DNA of 35,886 nucleotides from SAR202 cluster bacterium (GCA_022447925.1 JAKUTS010000013.1:1-35886); one strand, 5' to 3'; shown: positions 26,193 through 35,400, counted from the first letter of the stretch. A program made the numbers and translations. Notes: a model not told the origin generated them from the sequence alone.

Positions 26193-28250
26193 TTGAAGAG
26201 TTCTTTAGAGGAACCTGCAATGGAAGCAGACATGAATCAGGAATTGACTGAAGATCCAAGTGATACTCATCCTAGAGTGTCTGGTTATGAAATTCTGGCT
26301 GGAATAAAAAAAGAATCGACAGAATTTCAGTGGGAAGGCACATTCGAGCAATACTTGGAAATGGTTATTAGCGATAATTCCATTGTTAAGCTGTCCCATG
26401 ACTTAGTCAATGAGGCCATTAAAAAACCCGGAATCTATAGAGATCTAAATGGCGAACCTTTATACAGGTTGTTCGACGGGAAGATGTTTGGGCTTGAGTC
26501 TGCCCTTGAGAAGGTGGCTCGGTATTTTGAAGCTGCCGCCCAAAGGCTAGAAGTAAGAAAGAGAATATTATTACTCTTAGGGCCGCCTGCTAGCGGTAAA
26601 TCTTCCATAATAGACATCATTAAACGGGGCCTTGAAGATTATACTAAAACAGAATCCGGGGCCGTTTACACTATCCAAGGCTGCCCAATGCAAGAAGACC
26701 CTCTCCATCTAGTTACTGGTAATGCTAGAGCACAGATGTCCGAAGATTACGGAATACATATCGAAGGAGAACTTTGTTTTCATTGTAGATTTTTATTGGA
26801 GCATGACTACCAAGGTAATCCTGCGGAAATCCCGATCACCCGAGTGACCTTTTCGGAATCTAGGGCAAGGGGTATTGGATACTACTTAGCAAATAATCCT
26901 AATCCCGCTGACCCTTCGGTATTGGTGGGAAGTCACAATGAATCAAAACTTGATGGAGATCGCCAAGAAGTTGCAGCTAGAGCATTTAGACTTGATGGAG
27001 AGTTAAATGTTGCCAATCGTGGAATGATGGAATTCGTCGAGATTTTCAAAGCGGATCGTACTTTGTTAACAACGTTGTTATCCTTAGCTCAGGAACAATT
27101 AATAAAAATGGAGAAATTTGGATCTGTATATGCAGATGAAGCAATTGTTGCTCACTCTAATGAAGGAGACTTCAACACTTTTGCTACCGATCCATCTTCT
27201 GAAGCCTTAAAAGATAGAATTATTGCTATAAAAATACCGTACAATTTGCGTGTTAGTGAAGAAGTTAAAATCTTACAAAAAATGATTGGACAAAGCACCG
27301 TACATGATGTCCATATCGCTCCTTTAACTCTGCCTGTGGTTTCGATATTTGCAATACTTTCTAGGCTGGAATCGCCTACAGCACAGGGTATGTCTTTACT
27401 GGATAAAGTCAAGCTTTATGATGGCGGGCAGGTAGCAAATTTTACACATAAAGATGTGGTTGATATGCAGCGGCATCATCCAAATGAGGGCATGGGTGGA
27501 ATTTCACCCAGATACATTCTGAATCGAATAGGATCTGTAGCAAGCGCAGAAGCTCGTGTAGTAACACCGTTGGCTGCATTAGACAGCATGTGGCATGGAT
27601 TGAAGGAAAACATTAGCCTGGACGCGGCAGACATACTTACTTACGTAGACTTTATTTCAGAGACAGTGAAGGAATATAACAGATTAGCTATCAGAGAGTT
27701 GCAGATAGCATTTGAAGAATCTTTTCATACTAACGCGAATTCATTATTCGAGAATTATTTAACTAATGTGGAAGCATACTGCTTAAGAAAAGAGGGTAAT
27801 GCGGGTTCAAATAAGGTTTTTGCGAATGAGCGGGATATGCAAGAACTTGAGCGAGCTATCCGTATAACTGCTCGATACAAAAATGCGTTTAGAGTTGAAA
27901 TAAATGCTGTTGTTTCTAGGTGGAAACAAAATAATGTGAATTATGACTATCGATCTGAGCCACGTTTAAAAGCAGCAATTGAAAATAGATTGCTGCCAGC
28001 GCCGAGGACATTGGAAAGGGCCTTATCTAAGCCAAGGTTTGCAAGACAGAGAGTGGAATGGAAAACCAGATATGATTCCATCCTTAATCGTTTAGTTGAA
28101 AATCATGGATACACTAAAGAAACAGGTGAAGATTTAATCCAATATGCGTTGCATACCATTAAAAACCGTCCCGTTGTTAGAACTCCTAGAAATGAAGGCA
28201 TAGAGTGGTTATGGCCTCTGTATCCTAAACCAGGCGTAAGCGAAGATTAA
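26193..28250 (+). CDS. prkA: PrkA-type serine protein kinase (AAA+)
   Basis: PrkA proteins join an AAA+ ATPase module to a C-terminal kinase-like domain and are linked to starvation, stress or sporulation responses. Walker A is GPPASGKS (130-137). The following YTIQGCPMQEDPLHL, the Cys/His stretch LCFHCRFLLEHD and the later NRGMMEFVEIFK are typical of the family, and the 685-residue length fits. Two starts are possible: TTG at 26193 (GAGG seven bases upstream) and ATG at 26220 (AGAGGA seven bases upstream). The usual partners yeaH and spoVR are not in this window. It ends 26 bases from the convergent E2 gene. Confidence 0.92.
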   Translation: MKSSLEEPAMEADMNQELTEDPSDTHPRVSGYEILAGIKKESTEFQWEGTFEQYLEMVISDNSIVKLSHDLVNEAIKKPGIYRDLNGEPLYRLFDGKMFGLESALEKVARYFEAAAQRLEVRKRILLLLGPPASGKSSIIDIIKRGLEDYTKTESGAVYTIQGCPMQEDPLHLVTGNARAQMSEDYGIHIEGELCFHCRFLLEHDYQGNPAEIPITRVTFSESRARGIGYYLANNPNPADPSVLVGSHNESKLDGDRQEVAARAFRLDGELNVANRGMMEFVEIFKADRTLLTTLLSLAQEQLIKMEKFGSVYADEAIVAHSNEGDFNTFATDPSSEALKDRIIAIKIPYNLRVSEEVKILQKMIGQSTVHDVHIAPLTLPVVSIFAILSRLESPTAQGMSLLDKVKLYDGGQVANFTHKDVVDMQRHHPNEGMGGISPRYILNRIGSVASAEARVVTPLAALDSMWHGLKENISLDAADILTYVDFISETVKEYNRLAIRELQIAFEESFHTNANSLFENYLTNVEAYCLRKEGNAGSNKVFANERDMQELERAIRITARYKNAFRVEINAVVSRWKQNNVNYDYRSEPRLKAAIENRLLPAPRTLERALSKPRFARQRVEWKTRYDSILNRLVENHGYTKETGEDLIQYALHTIKNRPVVRTPRNEGIEWLWPLYPKPGVSED

Positions 28251-28276
28251 GCTTGATCTTAAGTCATTTATAATGA

Positions 28277-29494
28277 TTATTTAAATATTGAGTTGGGATT
28301 TTCAATATTTGCTGATAATCGCTTCATGAATTCTGCAGCCACTGCACCATCTACTAGCTGATGGTCAACTGTTAAATTAAATGTACATACATCTTTAATA
28401 ACTATCTTTCCGTTTTCAACAACGGCTTTTTGTTTAGTTCCACCGACGCCTAAAATGGCTGATTGTCCTCTATTTAAAATAGGGGTGAATCCTTCAACTA
28501 CACCCAAGACACTAATGGTAAATGTTCCACCTGAAACCTCATCAGGACTGAGCTTTCCTGCCAGAGCTTTTTTATTTGCTGCGGACGTGATTTGTGCTAA
28601 ATCAGCCAATGATAAGCTCATAACGTCTTTTATTACTGGCACAATTAAACCTTCAGGTAGAGCTACAGCGATTCCAATATCCACTTTCTCGTACTCATAA
28701 ATTTGATTGTCTATTAGCATAGAGTTAAATATTGGAAGTTCGCTAATGATTTCAGCACAGATTTTGGTATACACATGTGTGTTTGTTACAGCTGTTTTAT
28801 TACTTTTAGACCATTTTTTTCGCTGAGATTGTAGCTCCGTTACAGGTATGTCCAGAGTAAACGTTAGTTGAGCTGTGGTTTGTAATGAGCTCAGCATATG
28901 TGCAGCGATACCTTGTCTCATTCCAGACATCTTGGTTACTTTGTCTGGAGAGGGCATCCCAGAAACATCAATTTTTCCTGGTGTTTTGACGTCAGTTTCA
29001 GGCGCAGTTTTACCTGTTCCTGTTTCGCTATGAGCCCTAACGTCTGCTTCTACCACCCTGCCTCTGGGTCCTGTTGGTGTGACATCAGATAAATCGATTC
29101 CCAATTTAGCAGCCAATTTCCTTGCGCCTGGTGTGGAAGGTATAGCCTCCCCACGAACAACTGCTTTACCTGAAACAGGTTTATTTTCAGCTGCCTCGGT
29201 GGGAACTTCAGCCTCGTTTGCAGTAGATGTGTTTTGCGTAACTTCTGGTGGAGCTTCGCCTTCAGCAAGTAGATATCCCAGTAGGCCATTTACCGGTATT
29301 ACTGCACCTTCTGGTACTACAGGATGTAATTTTCCAGAAGTAGTTGCTTCCAGTTCATAATTAAGTTTCTCTGTTTCTATTTCAAGTACGACTTCCCCTT
29401 GAGCAATATCTTCACCCTGAGTTCGATTCCATTTTGCTATCGTACCCTCGGTCATTACCATGCCGAGTTTGGGCATTACTATCTCGGTAGCCAT
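28277..29494 (-). CDS. Dihydrolipoamide acyltransferase (E2) of a 2-oxoacid/acetoin dehydrogenase
   Basis: Core protein that carries the acyl group on lipoate and passes it to CoA. An N-terminal lipoyl domain has the lipoylated lysine K43 in ETEKLNYE. After an Ala/Pro/Glu linker comes the E1/E3-binding domain (about 119-153, TPGARKLAAKLGIDLSDV, GPRGRVVEADV). The C-terminal catalytic domain has H378 and D382 in DHQLVDG. At 405 residues with one lipoyl domain it is a compact E2. GGAGGAAAA lies before the ATG at 29494. An 85-base gap separates it from the second E1 beta gene. No E3 (lipoamide dehydrogenase) gene is in the window. Confidence 0.94.
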   Translation of the reverse strand: MATEIVMPKLGMVMTEGTIAKWNRTQGEDIAQGEVVLEIETEKLNYELEATTSGKLHPVVPEGAVIPVNGLLGYLLAEGEAPPEVTQNTSTANEAEVPTEAAENKPVSGKAVVRGEAIPSTPGARKLAAKLGIDLSDVTPTGPRGRVVEADVRAHSETGTGKTAPETDVKTPGKIDVSGMPSPDKVTKMSGMRQGIAAHMLSSLQTTAQLTFTLDIPVTELQSQRKKWSKSNKTAVTNTHVYTKICAEIISELPIFNSMLIDNQIYEYEKVDIGIAVALPEGLIVPVIKDVMSLSLADLAQITSAANKKALAGKLSPDEVSGGTFTISVLGVVEGFTPILNRGQSAILGVGGTKQKAVVENGKIVIKDVCTFNLTVDHQLVDGAVAAEFMKRLSANIENPNSIFK

Positions 29495-29579
29495 ATTTTC
29501 CTCCGTTTTATTAAATATCGGCTTAACATTTAGTTTTAATACTAAATCAATAATTTATAGTTTTGAAAGAGCATGAAAT

Positions 29580-30608
29580 TCAACTTATAACTTCTAGACA
29601 TGCAGCGGTTACCATTTCAACACTTGGGAAATGCAATTGTTCTATCACAGAAGCGTATGGTATTGGTGCATGAGGGGCCGTGACTCTTCTCGGCGGAGCA
29701 TCAAGTAGATCAAATGCTTTTTCAGCAGACAGTGCAGCAAGCTCAGAGGCAACTGAACACTTTGGGTAATCTTCATCTACAATTACCACCTTACGGGTTT
29801 TACTGATAGACGAGAGAATAGTGTCTTCGTCAAGCGGCGAGATAGATAGTAAGTCAACGACTTCGGCTTGATACCCTTGTTTTGCAAGGCTCTCGGCAGA
29901 CTGAAGACAAGTTCTTGTGGTAGTGCCAATTCCTATTAAAGTGACGTCATCACCTGATCTTACAATCCTTGATTTCCCAATAGGTAATTCATAAGACTCT
30001 TCTGGAACGTGCTGGTCAAAATTAACGCCCATAAGCCTGGTGCTTTGAAAAACGACGACAGGATCATCGTCTTTCATGGCTGCAATTTGTATTCCTTTAG
30101 CAGAATATGGGTCTGAAGGCACCCCGCATTTTAGCCCCGGAAAATGTGCAAAAATCGAGTATAACGTTTCCGAATGATGTGCTGCATTTCCACCGCAAGC
30201 GGCTGTTTGTGCTTGTATAGTAATCGGTAATGTGACTTTACCCCCGAACATGTAGTGCATTTTCGCCATGTTATTGAAGATTTGATCACCACAAACACCG
30301 ATAAATCCAACAAACATCATGTCAACTAAAGGTCGTAAACCGGCGGCAGCAGCACCAACGCCTGCTCCCACAAAGCCGGTCTCAGATATAGGTGTATCGA
30401 GAACTCTAGAAGTGCCGAATTCCTGAATCAACCCCTTTGTCATTGCGAATGTGCCACCAAAATGGTCAATAAAGCCCTCTTCTGCTTTCCCAGCGGCACC
30501 AGCAACATCAATTCCCATGACGATTGTGGAATCATCTTCCCTCATGCGTGTGCGTATGCCTTCGTTAATAGCTTGGACAAATGTTAACGGACGATGTTCT
30601 TTATTCAA
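29580..30608 (-). CDS. E1 beta subunit, second copy
   Basis: Beta subunit of a thiamine-diphosphate E1, paired with the E1 alpha upstream. The TPP-contacting glutamate is retained as E76 in DTPISETGF, and GVCGDQIFNNM and APHAPIPYA are family patterns. In the first beta strand region the usual G-E-[ED]-V is G-I33-D-V, so a normally acidic position is hydrophobic. It is 342 residues, about the same as the neighbouring copy, from which it differs throughout but without breakage. Its ATG lies ten bases after the first copy's stop, with GGAG inside that gene's end. It is probably functional, perhaps forming mixed tetramers. Confidence 0.92.
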   Translation of the reverse strand: MNKEHRPLTFVQAINEGIRTRMREDDSTIVMGIDVAGAAGKAEEGFIDHFGGTFAMTKGLIQEFGTSRVLDTPISETGFVGAGVGAAAAGLRPLVDMMFVGFIGVCGDQIFNNMAKMHYMFGGKVTLPITIQAQTAACGGNAAHHSETLYSIFAHFPGLKCGVPSDPYSAKGIQIAAMKDDDPVVVFQSTRLMGVNFDQHVPEESYELPIGKSRIVRSGDDVTLIGIGTTTRTCLQSAESLAKQGYQAEVVDLLSISPLDEDTILSSISKTRKVVIVDEDYPKCSVASELAALSAEKAFDLLDAPPRRVTAPHAPIPYASVIEQLHFPSVEMVTAACLEVIS

Positions 30609-30618
30609 TGTTTGATTA

Positions 30619-31662
30619 TTACTCCAATATCGACAGAGCTGACTGTGCGATTTTTTCCGGTGAGGGAATATATTCTGCTTCTAGTACCGGACTATACGGA
30701 ACAGAAGCATGAGGAGCACATAAGCGAATTGGAGGTGAGTCTAAGAAATCAAAGGCCTGTTCAGCTATCAGTGCCGATAATTCAGAAGCCATAGAGCACA
30801 TAGGATAATCCTCATCCACTATAACAACGTTTCGAGTTTTTTTAACTGAACTGAGAATAGCATCCTCATCTAAAGGCGATAGCGACAAAAGATCAATAAC
30901 TTCTGCTGAAAATCCTTTTTGCTCCAATATTTCAGCAGCCTTTAAGCATTGTAAGGTCGTATAACTGATACCAATTAATGTCACATCAGTTCCTTCGCGT
31001 GCGCGGTCAGCTTTACCGATAGGAAATTCGTAGCTATCTTCAGGAACGTGTATACCTGCACCTGTGCCTGGACCTCTAGCCCCGCCCATTAATAACTTAT
31101 TATTAAATACAATCACCGGGTCATTATCTCTAATTGCAGCTGCATGGAGTCCTTTTGCATTGTAAGGATTTGAAGGGGCAACACATTTAAGGCCAGGGAA
31201 ATGAACAAAAATCGAGTACAAAGTTTCTGAATGTTGCGCAGCTGATCCTACTCCTGCGCCAGTGGATGTAATTACTGTCAAAGGTAAATTAACTTTTCCT
31301 CCGAACATATAGTGCATTTTTGACATATTGTTAAAAATTTGATCACCGCATACTCCTACAAACCCAACGAACATCAAATCAGCAATAGGCCTAAGCCCAG
31401 TGGCTGCTGCGCCGACAGCTGCGCCCATGAACCCGTTTTCTGAAATGGGCGTGTCTCTTACTCGATCCGGTCCAAATTTTCCAATTAAACCACCAGTGAG
31501 TTTAAAAACACCACCCCAGGCGTCCTCATATTCATCCCTGCCAGCTCCACCAGCAACATCTTCGCCCATAAGGATGACTGAAGGATCCCTTTCAAATTCC
31601 TGGTGGAATGCTTCATTAACTGCTTGTGCGTACGTAAGTGCCCTTACTTGTGTGCTTACCAT
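30619..31662 (-). CDS. E1 beta subunit, first copy
   Basis: Beta subunit of a thiamine-diphosphate dehydrogenase E1 (pyruvate, acetoin or another 2-oxo substrate). It keeps MGEDVAG with E34-D35 and the TPP-contacting E75 in DTPISENGF. Compared with the second copy it has a short Gly-rich insertion (GGARGPGTGAG, about residue 195) before HVPEDSYEFPIGK. The 347-residue length is normal. The ATG at 31662 has GGAG upstream and follows E1 alpha after 26 bases. Having two beta genes with one alpha gene suggests divergence after tandem duplication. Confidence 0.93.
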   Translation of the reverse strand: MVSTQVRALTYAQAVNEAFHQEFERDPSVILMGEDVAGGAGRDEYEDAWGGVFKLTGGLIGKFGPDRVRDTPISENGFMGAAVGAAATGLRPIADLMFVGFVGVCGDQIFNNMSKMHYMFGGKVNLPLTVITSTGAGVGSAAQHSETLYSIFVHFPGLKCVAPSNPYNAKGLHAAAIRDNDPVIVFNNKLLMGGARGPGTGAGIHVPEDSYEFPIGKADRAREGTDVTLIGISYTTLQCLKAAEILEQKGFSAEVIDLLSLSPLDEDAILSSVKKTRNVVIVDEDYPMCSMASELSALIAEQAFDFLDSPPIRLCAPHASVPYSPVLEAEYIPSPEKIAQSALSILE

Positions 31663-31688
31663 GTCTTATTCTCCAATTTATTAATGAA

Positions 31689-32672
31689 TTACGGATATTT
31701 TATATAAACGTCACTTAACAGCTCTGACGGATCTGGATAAGCACTATCTATCGCGAATTGAGTAGCTTTTTCAACACGTGCTTTTGCATCATCGTCTATC
31801 GCTTTAAGCTGTTCTTGTGTAGCGGTTCCATTTTCTGTCAGAAATTGCTCCATAGCGATAATACAATCTTTGTCCTCATAATATTTCTGTTCTTCAGGAC
31901 TTCTGTAGCCCATAGGGTTGTCTGCACCGAAATGTCCGTGGTATCGATAAGTCATCGCCTCGATTAGAGTGGGACCTTCACCCTTTCTGGCCCTTTCAAC
32001 CGCTTCTCCCGCGACTTCGTAAACTTCAATCACGTTTTGTCCATCCACAGTTACTCCCGGCATCCCATATCCGGCTGCGCGGTTTGCTACTGATTGTCCT
32101 GCAACAGCGTATTCAAAAGGAGTAGATTCCGCGTACCGATTGTTTTCGCATACAAATAAGACAGGTAAGTTCCATATAGCAGCCAAGTTCATCGATTCAT
32201 GCAATGAGCCTTGACTGGATGCTCCATCACCGAAAAACACAACACTAACATTGTCTTTTCCTTGTACTTTCGCTGATAGGGCACAGCCAGTTGCAACCGG
32301 TATATTTGATCCCACCACACCGTTTGCACCAAGCATACCTTTAGTTGCGTCTGCAATATGCATCGTGCCGCCCTTTCCTTTATTGGTCCCAGTTGCTTTT
32401 CCGAGCAACTCTGCCATCATCTCATTAATATCTACACCTTTCGCAATACAGTGGTGATGAGATCTGTGGTTTCCTAAGACGTAATCATCATCTCGGAGAT
32501 GTGCACAGATGCCAGTGGGTGTAGCCTCCTCCCCTATTGCCGAATGCGTTCCTAGTATTCTTCCTTGGTCGGCCTCTCTTTTCGCCTGTTCTTCAAATCG
32601 ACGTATTAAAACCAGAGTTTCGTACATCCACATTAGCTTATCTTTTGGTATTGATGATTGAGATTTAGCCAC
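31689..32672 (-). CDS. E1 alpha subunit, acetoin/pyruvate dehydrogenase type
   Basis: Thiamine-diphosphate subunit that performs the first decarboxylation or cleavage step. The TPP motif runs from GDG (148-150) to the NN pair at 177-178. HRSHHHCIAKG, MHIADATKGMLGANG and YRYHGHFGADNP are also present. The order of these motifs and the 327-residue length look closest to acetoin dehydrogenase alpha subunits, but pyruvate or branched 2-oxoacids remain possible. The start is GTG at 32672, with a strong AGGAGG seven bases upstream. It is the first gene of the E1 alpha, E1 beta, E1 beta, E2 operon. Confidence 0.93.
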   Translation of the reverse strand: MAKSQSSIPKDKLMWMYETLVLIRRFEEQAKREADQGRILGTHSAIGEEATPTGICAHLRDDDYVLGNHRSHHHCIAKGVDINEMMAELLGKATGTNKGKGGTMHIADATKGMLGANGVVGSNIPVATGCALSAKVQGKDNVSVVFFGDGASSQGSLHESMNLAAIWNLPVLFVCENNRYAESTPFEYAVAGQSVANRAAGYGMPGVTVDGQNVIEVYEVAGEAVERARKGEGPTLIEAMTYRYHGHFGADNPMGYRSPEEQKYYEDKDCIIAMEQFLTENGTATQEQLKAIDDDAKARVEKATQFAIDSAYPDPSELLSDVYIKYP

Positions 32673-32758
32673 AACTGTACCTCCTGAATTATTAAGGATC
32701 TACTTTTTAAATTAATAGATTAAAAGTTTCCTTACCTCGTAAAATTAATGGTGGCAGG

Positions 32759-32803
32759 ATTATAGCAGAGTGTTTGGTCAACTTTACAGATTCAAGCTAT
32801 AAT
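32759..32803. promoter_or_regulatory. Overlapping divergent promoters
   Basis: Plus strand: TATAAT at 32798-32803, with a weak TTGGTC 18 bases upstream at 32774-32779, serving the amidohydrolase (start near 32810). Minus strand: TATAAT at 32764-32759, with a weak TGTAAA at 32788-32783, serving the dehydrogenase operon (leader about 80 bases). The upstream parts of the two promoters overlap, so the operons may compete for polymerase or share a regulator. Confidence 0.45.
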
Positions 32804-32838
32804 CTCAACGATATCCCAATCCCAATAAGGAGCACTCA

Positions 32839-34077
32839 ATGCGACGCTTTTTACTAGCTGACCAATTAATTGATGGATTTAACGATAAACCGATTAAAAA
32901 TGCGGCATTAATACTTCAAGATGAAAAAATAGAAGCTGTAACTACGCAGGACCAAATAGGCAGGGATCCAGATGGGGAAATAATTAATGTTGCTGGCGGA
33001 ACGATCATGCCTGGATTCATCGAAATGCATGCGCACATGCATTGCTCTGCAGAGCCGGAAGCTTTTGATCAAGTTATATCTGAGTCTCATGAGGAACTTT
33101 TGATGCGATCGGTGGAAGCGATGAGGAACACTTTAATTTCGGGAGTTACCACGGTTAGGGACCTTGGCAGCAAGAATGAAATAGCTTTTGCTGTTAAAAA
33201 AGCAGTTGAGGACCGCAAGATAAATGGCCCTAGATTATTGGTTACTGGCACACCAATAACCACGACTGCTGGCCATTGCAACTTTTTTGGAACTGAGGCA
33301 GATACCGCCGAAAACGTGATTTCTGCACTTAGAAATCAAGTAAAACTTGGAGCAGATTATATAAAAATTATGTCTACTGGCGGAGTGTTTACGCCGCGCA
33401 GTAATGTGCGAGCTGCCCAATATACGACAGATGTGCTTAGATTGGCTGTCGAGGATGCTGAAAGGTTGGGTGTAAGGGTAGCTGCTCACTGTCATGCAAC
33501 AGAGGGCGTAATCAATTGTGCTGAGGCTGGCATACACAACCTCATACACTCCACTTGGCTTTCTGCAGATCAGACACAGAATTGGGATTATAGGCCGGAA
33601 ATAGCAGATATGATCGCTGAAAAGGAACTTTGGGTAGATCCTACAATAGCTATAGCTACAATAAGAACTGAGAAAGGGATACCGTTCACAGAAGAAGAGC
33701 TGCTTGCATCAGCTGTGTTGAGTGATATGGAAGGCAGATTTGCAATACTTAAAGATATGTGGGATCGAGGGGTAAAATTTGTAGCCGGTTTAGATACAGG
33801 TATGTCATACGTTGAATTTGGCGATTTCGCATACACTCCGCAGTCAATGGTTGAAGGCATGGGGATATCTGAAATGGAAGCAATAATTTGTTCGACGCTT
33901 TCTTCCGCTCAGTGCTTAGGCATCGATGAGATCACTGGCACACTCGAAACTAACAAATCTGCAGACGCTATCATTGTTGCTGGAGACCCATTAAAAGACA
34001 TTAGAAAATTACACGACATTGACACCATTATTAGTCAAGGTCATTTAATTAAACGTGCAGGTAAAGTATTAATTTAG
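32839..34077 (+). CDS. Metal-dependent amidohydrolase (imidazolonepropionase/prolidase-like)
   Basis: A TIM-barrel hydrolase acting on a C-N or similar bond. The full binuclear metal set is visible: H64 and H66 (EMHAHMH), K176 as the likely carboxylated lysine (DYIKIMSTGG), H217 (AAHCHA), H237 (NLIHS) and D319 (AGLDTG). The N- and C-terminal strands form the usual small beta domain, ending ADAIIVAGDPLKDI. The 412-residue length is normal. The substrate is unknown; relatives include cytosolic dipeptidases and Xaa-Pro hydrolases. The ATG at 32839 follows AAGGAG at 32827-32832. It is convergent with the DapA-like gene, 23 bases away. Confidence 0.9.
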   Translation: MRRFLLADQLIDGFNDKPIKNAALILQDEKIEAVTTQDQIGRDPDGEIINVAGGTIMPGFIEMHAHMHCSAEPEAFDQVISESHEELLMRSVEAMRNTLISGVTTVRDLGSKNEIAFAVKKAVEDRKINGPRLLVTGTPITTTAGHCNFFGTEADTAENVISALRNQVKLGADYIKIMSTGGVFTPRSNVRAAQYTTDVLRLAVEDAERLGVRVAAHCHATEGVINCAEAGIHNLIHSTWLSADQTQNWDYRPEIADMIAEKELWVDPTIAIATIRTEKGIPFTEEELLASAVLSDMEGRFAILKDMWDRGVKFVAGLDTGMSYVEFGDFAYTPQSMVEGMGISEMEAIICSTLSSAQCLGIDEITGTLETNKSADAIIVAGDPLKDIRKLHDIDTIISQGHLIKRAGKVLI

Positions 34078-34100
34078 AAAGAATTGCCTAACTTCTTTAA

Positions 34101-35048
34101 TTAACCCTTTTTAACACCCAGTTCAGCTAGTATTTTTGCCAAAGCTTGTTTCTCGGTGCTGGTTAAGTTCCTGAATGGCGGCCTGACGCTACCGGCATTA
34201 ATGCCGACATACTCGGCAGCGGCCTTGAGAACATTTGTGGCATAACCCTCAAAACCTTCATCAACTAATCTCCAAAAAGTAGCTTGCTTAGAGTGAAATC
34301 TATCTGCTTCAGCATATTTGCCATCTTGCAATAGTTGCCAAAACTTAGCTTCACCTTCTGGCCAGAAAGCTGCCACACCGGTGATATATGATTTAGCTCC
34401 ATGCTGATGTGCAAGGCCAGCAGTATGCCCGTACGAATTATCAACAATCGCCAGTTTATCTGAGAATCTATCTAGGGTATCTACATAATCTTGGAATGAA
34501 GGCAAGAAACCTCTTTTTATAGATACTACACTCTCAATAGTGTTGATTAATTTTTCGGTAGTCGGACCATCTACGTTCCCCCCCAAACTCCTCCAGGATT
34601 GATCATAGATCATCAGACCTATTTCAGTATGTTTAGCTATTTCAGAGTACCAATGTATTACTCCTTCCTGATCCATTCCGTGATAGTAATATGGGGGCGG
34701 TACCATTGCCACCTTGACTCCTTGGTCAAGAGCTGCATTGCATCGCTCAATTATTTCGAAATGGGAGCTTGAAGCTATTCCAGCAATAATTTCTATATCT
34801 CCGTTTGCCGCTTCTTGTGCAGCTGATACTACCTGAATATGTTCTTCTCGCGAGAGTGTGTTATATTCTCCAGTTCCTGCGGGACAAATAATGAAACCTT
34901 TGCCTCGTGAAATACCTCCATTAACTATATGACGTACGTTTTGTTTTAGAGCATCTGTATTTAATTTATAATCGGAATCAAACGGAGTCATTATAAGAAC
35001 CGCTGGCCCGATTATTTCCGCTTTAATTTCTGAATAATTCAATTTCAC
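34101..35048 (-). CDS. DapA-superfamily aldolase/dehydratase
   Basis: A class I aldolase-type TIM barrel that binds a 2-oxoacid through a Schiff base. The lysine is K178 (VVSIKRGF) and the partner tyrosine is Y148 (LMIYDQSW). The substrate loop reads PAGTGEYNTL (56-65) instead of the G-T-T-G-E of true dihydrodipicolinate synthase. This loop and the 315-residue length fit sugar-acid dehydratases such as 5-dehydro-4-deoxyglucarate dehydratase better than lysine synthesis, but I do not assign a substrate. The open frame starts at GTG 35048. A TTG at 35042 has better spacing from the GAGG upstream and is a possible start. Confidence 0.85.
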   Translation of the reverse strand: MKLNYSEIKAEIIGPAVLIMTPFDSDYKLNTDALKQNVRHIVNGGISRGKGFIICPAGTGEYNTLSREEHIQVVSAAQEAANGDIEIIAGIASSSHFEIIERCNAALDQGVKVAMVPPPYYYHGMDQEGVIHWYSEIAKHTEIGLMIYDQSWRSLGGNVDGPTTEKLINTIESVVSIKRGFLPSFQDYVDTLDRFSDKLAIVDNSYGHTAGLAHQHGAKSYITGVAAFWPEGEAKFWQLLQDGKYAEADRFHSKQATFWRLVDEGFEGYATNVLKAAAEYVGINAGSVRPPFRNLTSTEKQALAKILAELGVKKG

Positions 35049-35157
35049 ACCTCTAACAATTTTTTAATTTTTAAAATTATCGTACACTCGACAGTCTCTA
35101 AAAACGCCAATCCACTATAGGTAAACATTAATACTTAAATAGCATAGTGAAACCAAG

Positions 35158-35400
35158 TTAATTTGTCGAACCCATAGATAAACATGTAATTGTTCTAACA
35201 ATTCCATCGATAACATGAATTTCAGCGGTTACCAAATCTCCCACTGTAGTTAAATCAGGGGCGTTTATGACAGCAATAATGTCATAAGGACCTGTAACCG
35301 AATCTACTCGGACAATACTGTTAATTTCTCTTAATTGGTCCGATACTGATTTACTTGTACCGACAGCAGTTTCTATTAAGATATAAGCTTTTGTTGACAC
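35158..35400 (-). CDS. Stand-alone Lrp/AsnC ligand-binding (RAM) domain protein
   Basis: This 80-residue protein equals only the C-terminal effector-binding domain of Lrp/AsnC regulators: AYILIETAVGTSKSVSDQL, VTGPYDIIAVINAPDL and the final TITCLSMG. There is no helix-turn-helix in it or encoded upstream. Such proteins form dimers or octamers that bind small molecules, often amino acids, and may modulate full-length Lrp proteins. The start is GTG at 35400 with AGG upstream. It is divergent from the flavin reductase gene. Confidence 0.87.
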   Translation of the reverse strand: MSTKAYILIETAVGTSKSVSDQLREINSIVRVDSVTGPYDIIAVINAPDLTTVGDLVTAEIHVIDGIVRTITCLSMGSTN

